DNA of 6,691 nucleotides from Frankia sp. (GTDB lineage Bacteria > Actinomycetota > Actinomycetes > Frankiales > Frankiaceae). The notes under the pieces were generated by a model. It had not been told where the DNA came from. It saw only the letters and a list, made by a program, of their open reading frames with translations, and did not search any database. A program made the translations under genes and the position numbers. This document shows positions 1 to 4,601 of the stretch, piece after piece. How positions within the stretch are numbered: position 1 is the first letter of the stretch; every line of letters begins with the position of its first letter. Where the stretch lies: positions 1 through 6,691 of the forward strand of contig JADGHD010000276.1 in the NCBI GenBank assembly GCA_019689615.1, given 5' to 3'.

Positions 1-17
1 TTGTTTATAAGAGACAG
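1..17 (+). other. Residual Tn5/Nextera mosaic-end adapter at contig edge (probable artefact)
   Basis: The first 17 bases match the 3' 17 bases of the 19-bp Tn5 mosaic end used in Nextera libraries (ending TATAAGAGACAG) at 15 of 17 positions. The last 12 bases are identical. Their position at base 1 and their A/T-rich composition, unlike the rest of the window, point to untrimmed adapter rather than genomic DNA. Genomic sequence probably begins near base 18. Confidence 0.8.
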
Positions 18-44
18 GGTTTCCCGGACGCGCACCGGCCTGCC

Positions 45-86
45 GCGACGGCGGGCCGCGTTCTGGCGGACGCGGCCCGCCGTCGC
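45..86 (-). terminator. Strong hairpin downstream of nucS, possible bidirectional terminator
   Basis: Bases 45-60 and 71-86 form a perfect 16-bp inverted repeat around a 10-nt loop (61-70), almost all G-C pairs. It begins 58 nt beyond the nucS stop codon. Read on the minus strand there is no U-tract, which is common for actinobacterial terminators. Read on the plus strand the stem is followed closely by TGTTT, so it could also stop a convergent transcript entering from the left. The structure is read directly from the sequence; the terminator role is inferred. Confidence 0.7.
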
Positions 87-144
87 TGTTTCGCGGCTCT
101 CTGCCGGCGGATTCGGCCCCGTGAGGGCCGGCCCAGGCAAGGAG

Positions 145-810
145 TCAGAAGAGGGTGGGCAGCGCCGGTTCCAGGCCGCGCAGGGCGTCGTAGTCGACGG
201 TGACGCAGGACAGGCCGCGGTCCTTGGCCAGCGTCTTCGCCTGCTGGGTGATGGACTGGGCGACGAGGATGCCGTGCACCGGCTGGGGCAGGCCCGGGTC
301 CTCCGCCATCCGGGCGACGTAGCGGGTGAGCTGCTCGACCCCGTCGATCTCGCCGCGCCGCTTCACCTCCACCGCGACCGACGACCCGTCCCCGGCCCGG
401 CAGAGCAGGTCCACCGGGCCGATCCCGGTCTCGTACTCCCGGCGGACCAGCGTCAGGTCGGGCCGGATCGCGTCCGGCCGGTCGGCGAGCAGCGCCTGCA
501 GGTGCGCCTCCACGCCGTCCTTGCGCAGCCCCGGGTCGACGCCGAGCTCGTGGGTGGAGTCGTGCAGCACCTCGTCGATGGTGATGACGAGCTGCTCGTC
601 GCCCTTGTGGTTGGTGACCCGCCAGACTCCCTCGGCCTCGGTGAGCGTGCAGGGCGGGCTCATCCAGTTCAGGGGCTTGTAGGCGCGTCCATCCGAGTGA
701 ATCGACACCGAGCCGTCCGCCTTGACCAGCAGCAGCCGAACAGCGGGCGGCAGATGGGCATTGAGCCGGCCAACGTAGTCAACACTGCACCTGGCGATCA
801 CAAGCCGCAT
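145..810 (-). CDS. nucS: Endonuclease NucS (EndoMS), mismatch-specific
   Basis: A 221-residue protein of the NucS/EndoMS family, close to the usual mycobacterial length (about 223). The family cuts both strands at mismatched base pairs in the cytoplasm and provides mismatch correction in Actinobacteria and archaea lacking MutS/MutL. The N-terminal DNA-binding domain carries the conserved AYKPLNWMSPP stretch (residues 43-53). The C-terminal RecB-like nuclease domain shows GPVDLL (Asp134), VEVKR (Glu148, Lys150) and EQLTRY (Gln160), the expected metal-binding and catalytic set. The protein ends in Leu-Phe (PTLF), the kind of tail reported to bind the sliding clamp in actinobacterial homologues. 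The ATG at 808-810 starts MRLVIARC, in register with the family N-terminus. There is no Shine-Dalgarno, but TAGCGT lies 6 nt upstream, suggesting a leaderless message. It lies in the same orientation as the HD gene, 157 bp downstream of it. Confidence 0.95.
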   Translation of the reverse strand: MRLVIARCSVDYVGRLNAHLPPAVRLLLVKADGSVSIHSDGRAYKPLNWMSPPCTLTEAEGVWRVTNHKGDEQLVITIDEVLHDSTHELGVDPGLRKDGVEAHLQALLADRPDAIRPDLTLVRREYETGIGPVDLLCRAGDGSSVAVEVKRRGEIDGVEQLTRYVARMAEDPGLPQPVHGILVAQSITQQAKTLAKDRGLSCVTVDYDALRGLEPALPTLF

Positions 811-816
811 TCGGCC

Positions 817-822
817 ACGCTA
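817..822 (-). promoter_or_regulatory. Putative -10 box of a leaderless nucS promoter
   Basis: On the minus strand TAGCGT (822 to 817) fits TAnnnT and is followed by 6 nt (GGCCGA) and then the nucS ATG. That spacing would put the transcription start at or next to the A of the ATG. I see no convincing -35 hexamer at 16-19 nt spacing, so this rests on the -10 box and the absence of a ribosome binding site. Confidence 0.4.
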
Positions 823-870
823 TCGCGCGAACAGGCCACCACCTGACTCAGCCGGCGCGTCCCGGCTGCC

Positions 871-901
871 TGTCCGGCCCATTCCGGCGAGCTGCCGGAC
901 A
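871..901 (-). terminator. Hairpin downstream of the HD gene
   Basis: TGTCCGGC (871-878) and GCCGGACA (894-901) are perfect 8-bp complements with a 15-nt loop. A competing inner hairpin CCGGC/GCCGG (884-888, 894-898) shares the right arm. It lies about 65 nt past the HD stop and before the nucS promoter, so it could end the HD transcript. No U-tract is present. The right arm falls in the duplicated segment described separately. Confidence 0.4.
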
Positions 902-983
902 CGGCGGTGGGCTCGGTCAGGCCCGGGCGTGGATCGGGCGAGCTGGCGGACACGGCGGTGCACCCGGTCAGGCCCGGGCGTGG
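886..983. repeat. Imperfect tandem duplication, 51-bp period
   Basis: Bases 886-932 and 937-983 agree at 43 of 47 positions (differences at 895, 910, 911 and 913), giving two direct copies with a 51-bp period. The right copy contains the stop codon (968-970) and last four codons of the HD gene. The left copy is therefore a duplicate of that gene's 3' end lying in the spacer toward nucS. This looks like a local slippage or unequal-crossover duplication. I see no mobile-element hallmarks. Confidence 0.75.
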
Positions 984-1468
984 GCCCGCTTCCGCTCCGC
1001 GGCGACGAGCTCGTCGAGCAGGGCCCGGCGGCCGGCGTACCGGACCAGGAGCCGGTCGGCCTGCTCGGCCGGCAGCCGGGCGAGCCGGGCCGGGTCGGCG
1101 TTGTCGGCGATGTCCGCCCGCTTCACCACCACCGCGACGGGATTGGCGGCCACCCGGGCCAGATAGTCGGCGACCTGCTCACCCTCCCGCTTGGTGAGCG
1201 CGTCCACGGCGGCCACAACCGCCGGCGGGAACCCGCGCTCGGCCAGCTCGGCGAGGGTGACCGGGGTGTCCTCGACGACGTCGTGCAGCAGCCCGGCCAT
1301 CTCCGCGGACGCCGGGTCCACCCCGGCCGCGGCCGCCTGCCGCGCCGCCGCGGCGGCCACCCGCAACGGGTGGCCGATGTAGTCATCTCCGGCCTTGTCC
1401 ACCTGGCCGGCGTGCGCCCGCGTCGCCAGCGCGACCGCCTCGTCAATGCCCGCCTCGGGACGCCTCAC
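968..1468 (-). CDS. Small stand-alone HD-domain phosphohydrolase, RelA/SpoT hydrolase-like
   Basis: A 166-residue protein made of one HD domain resembling the (p)ppGpp hydrolase domain of RSH proteins and MESH1. Visible motifs from the chosen start are AHAGQ (His19), YIGHPLRVA (His33), LLHDVVEDT (His62-Asp63, Glu66-Asp67) and KRADIADN (Lys116, Asp119, Asn123). These give the full metal-binding set seen in Rel/SpoT hydrolases. The Arg that contacts the guanine base in RSH enzymes (GQ-x-R-K) is Asp24 here (GQVDK), so the substrate may not be (p)ppGpp. No synthetase, TGS or ACT domain follows. The frame stays open upstream to an ATG at 1582, but that stretch is Pro/Gly-rich low-complexity sequence overlapping pduO. 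I prefer GTG 1468 because a promoter ends exactly there and the domain begins soon after. The domain call is firm; the biochemical role is uncertain. Confidence 0.85.
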   Translation of the reverse strand: MRRPEAGIDEAVALATRAHAGQVDKAGDDYIGHPLRVAAAAARQAAAAGVDPASAEMAGLLHDVVEDTPVTLAELAERGFPPAVVAAVDALTKREGEQVADYLARVAANPVAVVVKRADIADNADPARLARLPAEQADRLLVRYAGRRALLDELVAAERKRAHARA

Positions 1469-1475
1469 AGGCGTA

Positions 1476-1504
1476 ACGGTAGTGCCGGACCGGGGCGGTG
1501 TCGG
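1476..1504 (-). promoter_or_regulatory. Candidate leaderless promoter of the HD gene
   Basis: On the minus strand CCGACA (1504-1499; shares GACA with TTGACA) is followed by a 17-nt spacer and then TACCGT (1481-1476; TAnnnT). Seven nucleotides later comes GTG at 1468. The spacing is textbook and would place the transcription start on the GTG itself. It lies in the 74-bp gap after the pduO stop codon, so the HD gene can be transcribed independently of pduO. Confidence 0.5.
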
Positions 1505-1542
1505 GCCCGCTGGCGTCGCCTGGGCAGGCGGCCGCGGCCCGG

Positions 1543-2130
1543 TCAGGCCCCCTCGGGGGCCACCGTGCCGCCCGGCCGCCACTTCACGTCGCCGTCCGGG
1601 TTGGCCACCCGGGCGAGGATGAACAGCAGGTCGGACAGCCGGTTCAGGTAGCGCGCCGTCAGCGGGTTCGTCCGGTCGGCGGCCACGGCCAGCAGCGCCC
1701 AGGTGCTGCGTTCCGCGCGGCGGGCCACGGTGCGTGCCGTGTGCAGCAGCGCGGCCCCCGGTGTGCCGCCGGGGAGGATGAACGAGTCCAGCTTCGGCAG
1801 CGACTCGTTGAAGCGGTCGCAGGCCGCCTCCAGCCGGTCGATGTAGGCCTGGGTCACCCGTAGCGGGGGGTACTTCGGGTTGGGCGCGACCGGGACCGAC
1901 AGGTCCGCGCCCACGTCGAACAGGTCGTTCTGCACCTGGCGAAGCACCTCGACCACCTCGGCCGGCAGCCCGCCGAGCGCCAGCGCCACGCCGATGGCGG
2001 CGTTCGTCTCGTCGGTGTCGGCGTACGCGGCCAGCCGCGGGTCGGTCTTGTGCGTGCGCGACATGTCGCCGAGCGCGGTCGTCCCGTCGTCGCCGGTCCG
2101 CGTGTAAATCCGGGTGAGATGCACAGCCAC
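1543..2130 (-). CDS. PduO-type cob(I)yrinic acid a,c-diamide / cob(I)alamin adenosyltransferase
   Basis: A 195-residue PduO-family ATP:corrinoid adenosyltransferase that transfers the adenosyl group of ATP to reduced corrinoid, forming adenosylcobalamin in the cytoplasm. The N-terminus holds the ATP-binding signature TRTGDDGTT (residues 10-18). It is followed by YADTDETNAAIG (36-47), QNDLFDVGADL (67-77), FILPGG (117-122), the Arg-rich helix RTVARRAERS (133-142) and LNRLSDLLFILARVAN near the C-terminus. These are all family hallmarks, and the length is typical. GTG 2130 gives MAVHLTRIYTRTG, matching my memory of the M. tuberculosis homologue. A weak GGGTG lies upstream, but TAGGGT 6 nt before the GTG suggests a leaderless start. 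It is divergent from murA. The likely local beneficiary is the B12-dependent mutase meaA. Whether corrinoid synthesis or only salvage is served cannot be told from here. Confidence 0.93.
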   Translation of the reverse strand: MAVHLTRIYTRTGDDGTTALGDMSRTHKTDPRLAAYADTDETNAAIGVALALGGLPAEVVEVLRQVQNDLFDVGADLSVPVAPNPKYPPLRVTQAYIDRLEAACDRFNESLPKLDSFILPGGTPGAALLHTARTVARRAERSTWALLAVAADRTNPLTARYLNRLSDLLFILARVANPDGDVKWRPGGTVAPEGA

Positions 2131-2136
2131 CCGCTC

Positions 2137-2142
2137 ACCCTA
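2137..2142 (-). promoter_or_regulatory. Putative -10 box of the adenosyltransferase gene
   Basis: On the minus strand TAGGGT (2142-2137) fits TAnnnT and lies 6 nt before GTG 2130, consistent with a leaderless transcript. The same bases include GGGTG, which could instead act as a weak Shine-Dalgarno. No -35 match is seen at 16-19 nt. I find no cobalamin-riboswitch-like structure in the 159-bp divergent region. Confidence 0.35.
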
Positions 2143-2275
2143 CGATTCGGGTGGCTTGGCGCGCCCCGACGCGGGGAACGTGCCGGCGGTGCCGAAGTCG
2201 ACGGGGGATGAGCCCCTAACGGGTGGTCGAGCGCCGAATTCGACCCGGTGGGGGGTGGGCCGGCAGTGCAGGGCC

Positions 2276-2281
2276 TAGCAT
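2276..2281 (+). promoter_or_regulatory. Putative -10 box of a murA promoter
   Basis: TAGCAT fits TAnnnT and is followed by 8 nt and then the preferred murA start GTG at 2290. There is no Shine-Dalgarno directly before that GTG, so a leaderless murA message is plausible. I see no recognisable -35 element. A longer leader from an upstream promoter in 2143-2270 cannot be excluded. Confidence 0.3.
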
Positions 2282-2289
2282 CGCATCAC

Positions 2290-3564
2290 GTGGAGCGCTT
2301 CGTCGTGAAAGGCGGGTCCCGGCTGACCGGCGAGGTCGAGATCCCCGGGGCGAAGAACTCGGTGCTCAAGCTCATGGCGGCCAGCCTGCTCGCGCCCGGC
2401 CGCACCACGTTGTCCGCGGTACCGGACATCCTCGACGTCGGCGTCATGGCGAACGTGCTGACCGCGCTCGGCGCCAGCGTGCGCTGGGACGTCGCCGGCG
2501 GCACGCTGACCATCGACGCCCCGGAGGTGCCGGGGGCGGCCGCCGATCCGGGGCTGGTCCGCAGGATCCGAGCCTCGGTCGCGATCCTCGGGCCACTGGT
2601 GGCGCGGCGCGGCGAGGCCAGGGTCGCGCTGCCCGGCGGGGACGCCATCGGCTCGCGCGCCCTCGACCTGCACATCGCCGGCCTTCGCCGGCTCGGCGCG
2701 GTCATCGACGTCGAGGACGGCGCGCTGGTCGCCAGGACCTCCGGCCGGCTGCAGGGCGCGTCCATCTGGCTGGACTTCCCCAGCGTCGGCGCGACCGAGA
2801 ACCTGCTGATGGCGGGGGTGCTGGCGAAGGGCACCACGGTGATCGACAACGCGGCCCGCGAGCCCGAGATCGCCGACCTGTGCCACCTGCTGATCGAGAT
2901 GGGCGCCCGGATCGACGGCGTCGGCGGGTCGACCCTCGTCATCGAGGGCGTCGACGAGCTGCGCCCGGTCTCCCACCGCACGGTGCCGGACCGGATCGTC
3001 GCCGGCACGTACGCCATCGGCACCGTGATGACCCAGGGTGACGTGCTGCTGCGCGGGGCGCGCGCCGAGCACCTGGGCATCGTGCTGGAGAAGCTGACCG
3101 CGGCCGGGGCGACGGTGGACGTCGGGGCCGACGGCTTCCGGGTCAGCGCCGACGACCGGCCCCGCTCCGTCGACGTCGTCACCCTGCCCTATCCCGGCTT
3201 CCCGACCGACCTGCTCCCGCAGGTGATCGCGCTGGAGGCGGTGAGCCAGGGCATCTCGCTGATCACCGAGAACGTGTTCGACAGCCGCTTCGTGTTCTGC
3301 CGGGAGCTGCTGCGGCTCGGCGCGCAGCTGCGGACCGACGGCCACCACGTCGTGGTCCGGGAGAGCCCGCGGCTGGTGGGCGCGCCGGTGGTGGCCTCGG
3401 ACGTGCGCGCAGGCGCCGGGCTGGTCCTGGCGGGCCTGGTCGCCGAGGGCACGACCGAGGTCCATGACGTTCATCACATCGACCGTGGTTACGCGGGTTT
3501 TGTCGAGAACCTGCGGGCGCTGGGCGCCGACATCCGGCGGGAACGCGGCAGCGCCGCGGCCTGA
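2290..3564 (+). CDS. murA: UDP-N-acetylglucosamine 1-carboxyvinyltransferase MurA, Asp-type (fosfomycin-insensitive)
   Basis: A 424-residue enzyme that transfers enolpyruvyl from phosphoenolpyruvate to UDP-GlcNAc, the first committed step of peptidoglycan precursor synthesis in the cytoplasm. Family residues are present: GAKNSVLK (Lys22-Asn23), SVGATEN, NAAREPEI, FPTDLLPQ, ITENVFDSRF, the DVRAGAGLVLAG stretch equivalent to E. coli Arg397, and HIDRGY near the C-terminus. The loop cysteine alkylated by fosfomycin in E. coli (Cys115, in GGCxIG) is Asp118 here, in LPGGDAIGSR. M. tuberculosis has the same Asp, which makes its enzyme resistant. The frame opens at GTG 2248, but those 14 extra residues are not MurA-like. 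GTG 2290 yields VERFVVKGG, matching the family N-terminus, and gives a normal length. It is divergent from the adenosyltransferase gene. Confidence 0.97.
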   Translation: MERFVVKGGSRLTGEVEIPGAKNSVLKLMAASLLAPGRTTLSAVPDILDVGVMANVLTALGASVRWDVAGGTLTIDAPEVPGAAADPGLVRRIRASVAILGPLVARRGEARVALPGGDAIGSRALDLHIAGLRRLGAVIDVEDGALVARTSGRLQGASIWLDFPSVGATENLLMAGVLAKGTTVIDNAAREPEIADLCHLLIEMGARIDGVGGSTLVIEGVDELRPVSHRTVPDRIVAGTYAIGTVMTQGDVLLRGARAEHLGIVLEKLTAAGATVDVGADGFRVSADDRPRSVDVVTLPYPGFPTDLLPQVIALEAVSQGISLITENVFDSRFVFCRELLRLGAQLRTDGHHVVVRESPRLVGAPVVASDVRAGAGLVLAGLVAEGTTEVHDVHHIDRGYAGFVENLRALGADIRRERGSAAA

Positions 3565-3611
3565 CCGGCGTTCCCTTTGCTCCGCCGCGGCGATCGGTCA
3601 CGGCATACTGC

Positions 3612-3655
3612 ATCCTTGCGGTAAGCAATCAATATCCTTGCGGCAAGCAATCAAT
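3612..3655. repeat. Two tandem 22-bp repeats, operator-like, in the murA to membrane-protein gap
   Basis: Two consecutive 22-bp units (3612-3633 and 3634-3655) differ at one base (T3622 versus C3644). Each contains a CTTGC-n-G(C/T)AAG core, a perfect 11-bp palindrome in the second copy (3637-3647). A degenerate third copy (TGCGGCGAGC, 3661-3670) may follow at the same period. The 22-bp period is close to two helical turns, so bound protein dimers would sit on one DNA face. The stretch is A/T-rich for this window and includes TATCCT (3633-3638), a possible -10 box. The repeats are seen directly; regulator binding is inferred. Confidence 0.75.
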
Positions 3656-3682
3656 GGCAATGCGGCGAGCGGGTGCGCTGCT

Positions 3683-3697
3683 CGGTCGGACCGACCG
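3683..3697. promoter_or_regulatory. Perfect 15-bp dyad, putative operator
   Basis: CGGTCGG and CCGACCG are exact inverted repeats around a single central A (3690). With a 1-nt centre it cannot form a normal hairpin, so a dimeric DNA-binding protein site is more likely. Odd-centred G/C-rich palindromes of this kind are typical of TetR-family operators. It lies 33 nt before the preferred start codon of the membrane-protein gene, just upstream of its ribosome binding region. Confidence 0.5.
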
Positions 3698-3730
3698 TGA
3701 TGGAGGCGCGTGCTGGACATGGAGGTACCG

Positions 3731-4402
3731 GTGCCGGCGGGTCCGCGCTGGCGAGGCTGGATCAGCCGGCCGACGGTCACGGCCTGGGTCGAGGCCCACC
3801 GTCGCCCCGTGATCGCCGGCGCGTTCGCGCTGGCCGTGCTGCTCGGGGTCGGCATAGGGCTGGTCACCGCCCCGTCCGCGCCCCCACCGGCCGACGAGCC
3901 GCCGCCGGCCGCCGCGCCAGCCCTCTCGCCCCCGCTGCCCTCGCTGCCCTGGGGCTCCGCCCGCACCCCCGGCAAGGCCGAGAACATGAGCGTGCAGGGC
4001 GAGCCGCAGCTGCGGTCGGCGCTGCTGTGGGCCGCGGCCGACGCGGCGCTGGCCTCGGCCGGCGAGCAGACGCTCTCGCAGCGGTTCGTCGCCGGCGGCG
4101 CGTCGGCGGCCCGTGGCGGGCCCGACGGCTCGTTCACCACGCAGGCGCTCGTCATCCCCGAGGGAAGCCTCTACTACGGCGCCATTCAGGGCGTTGACGC
4201 GGACAGCGACCAGTTCTGGGCGGTCGCCCCGGTACAGAGCTCCAGCACCACCGTCGCGGTGCCCACGCTGCACGTCTGGAAGCGCGAGGGCTCGGGCCCC
4301 TGGCAGGTGGTGCGGACCGGCCCCGGCGCCTGCGCCGCGTTGCCGCAGGACCTGATCGGCGTGTGGACGGTGCGCCCGCCGGCCTGCGAGTCGACCTCCT
4401 GA
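3731..4402 (+). CDS. Membrane-anchored protein of unknown function, single N-terminal TM segment
   Basis: A 223-residue protein I do not recognise by name. From the N-terminus it has a short cytoplasmic part rich in Arg/Trp, one hydrophobic segment (about 26-46, VIAGAFALAVLLGVGIGLV) preceded by HRRP, and a Pro/Ala linker (about 48-73). An extracytoplasmic domain of about 150 residues follows. It has several aromatic strand-like segments (LYYGAIQG, QFWAVAPV, LHVWKREGSGPWQVV) and only two cysteines (201 and 219), which could pair in a disulfide. No lipobox is present, so this is an anchor rather than a lipoprotein signal. GTG 3731 is preferred because GGAGG (3721-3725) lies 5 nt upstream. GTG 3710 and ATG 3719 are in-frame alternatives with poorer spacing from GGAGG at 3702. 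Sorted with a cell-wall gene it may act at the envelope, but this is only context. The similarity to secreted actinobacterial hypothetical proteins is recalled, not tested. Confidence 0.8.
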   Translation: MPAGPRWRGWISRPTVTAWVEAHRRPVIAGAFALAVLLGVGIGLVTAPSAPPPADEPPPAAAPALSPPLPSLPWGSARTPGKAENMSVQGEPQLRSALLWAAADAALASAGEQTLSQRFVAGGASAARGGPDGSFTTQALVIPEGSLYYGAIQGVDADSDQFWAVAPVQSSSTTVAVPTLHVWKREGSGPWQVVRTGPGACAALPQDLIGVWTVRPPACESTS

Positions 4403-4418
4403 GGAAGGCGCACGTCGG

Positions 4419-4453
4419 TTTCCCGGGAAAGGCCGCGAGCCGGCCGCTCGCGG
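4419..4453 (+). terminator. Palindrome plus hairpin after the membrane-protein gene
   Basis: Two dyads follow the stop codon at 4400-4402. TTTCCCGGGAAA (4419-4430) is a perfect 12-bp palindrome with no loop. CCGCGAGC (4433-4440) and GCTCGCGG (4446-4453) form a perfect 8-bp stem with the 5-nt loop CGGCC. The second is a good actinobacterial-style terminator without a U-tract and would separate this gene from meaA. The first may instead be a protein-binding site. Confidence 0.6.
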
Positions 4454-4499
4454 AATCGGTGACAGTTCACAGAACGGGCGCGTGAGCGGGTGCCGCCGG

Positions 4500-4505
4500 T
4501 ACGCT
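4500..4505 (+). promoter_or_regulatory. Possible -10 box upstream of meaA
   Basis: TACGCT, in the context GGTACGCTGACG, fits the actinobacterial TAnnnT pattern and lies about 97 nt before the meaA ATG. No matching -35 hexamer is visible, so support is weak. A promoter somewhere in 4454-4601 is expected if the hairpin at 4433-4453 terminates the upstream transcript. Confidence 0.25.
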
Positions 4506-4601
4506 GACGCCGTTGCCACGATCTGGGGGCCCACGGCGGCGGCGCGTCGGCGAGCGGCGGGGCATGCCGGGGTCCTCCCTGAGCGCGAGGGGGAAGCGGC
4601 C

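Noticed and set aside
1..846. 281-codon open frame on the plus strand
   Set aside because: It begins inside adapter sequence, runs antisense to nucS, and encodes low-complexity Arg/Gly/Val-rich protein with no family features. It is a high-GC shadow frame.
2275..3477. 400-codon open frame antisense to murA
   Set aside because: Long antisense frames are expected at this GC content. The translation is Asp/Arg/Gln/Gly-rich without motifs, and the sense strand is unmistakable MurA.
3612..3670. CRISPR array or plasmid iterons
   Set aside because: There are only two full 22-bp units, directly abutting with no spacers, and no cas or rep gene. An operator array or simple duplication fits better.
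4482..4492. GTGAGCGGGTG shared between the meaA upstream region and the pduO start region (minus strand, 2138-2128)
   Set aside because: An 11-base G-rich match can easily occur by chance in a window of this composition, and the two copies sit in different contexts.
4454..4601. Cobalamin riboswitch before meaA, or in the divergent pduO/murA region
   Set aside because: Neither region contains a recognisable B12 box or the multi-stem layout, and both are short. The adenosyltransferase gene in addition appears to have almost no leader.
4482..4601. N-terminal extension of MeaA from GTG 4482
   Set aside because: The 40 extra residues are Ala/Arg-rich and not family-like. ATG 4602 has a good ribosome binding site and gives the normal length.
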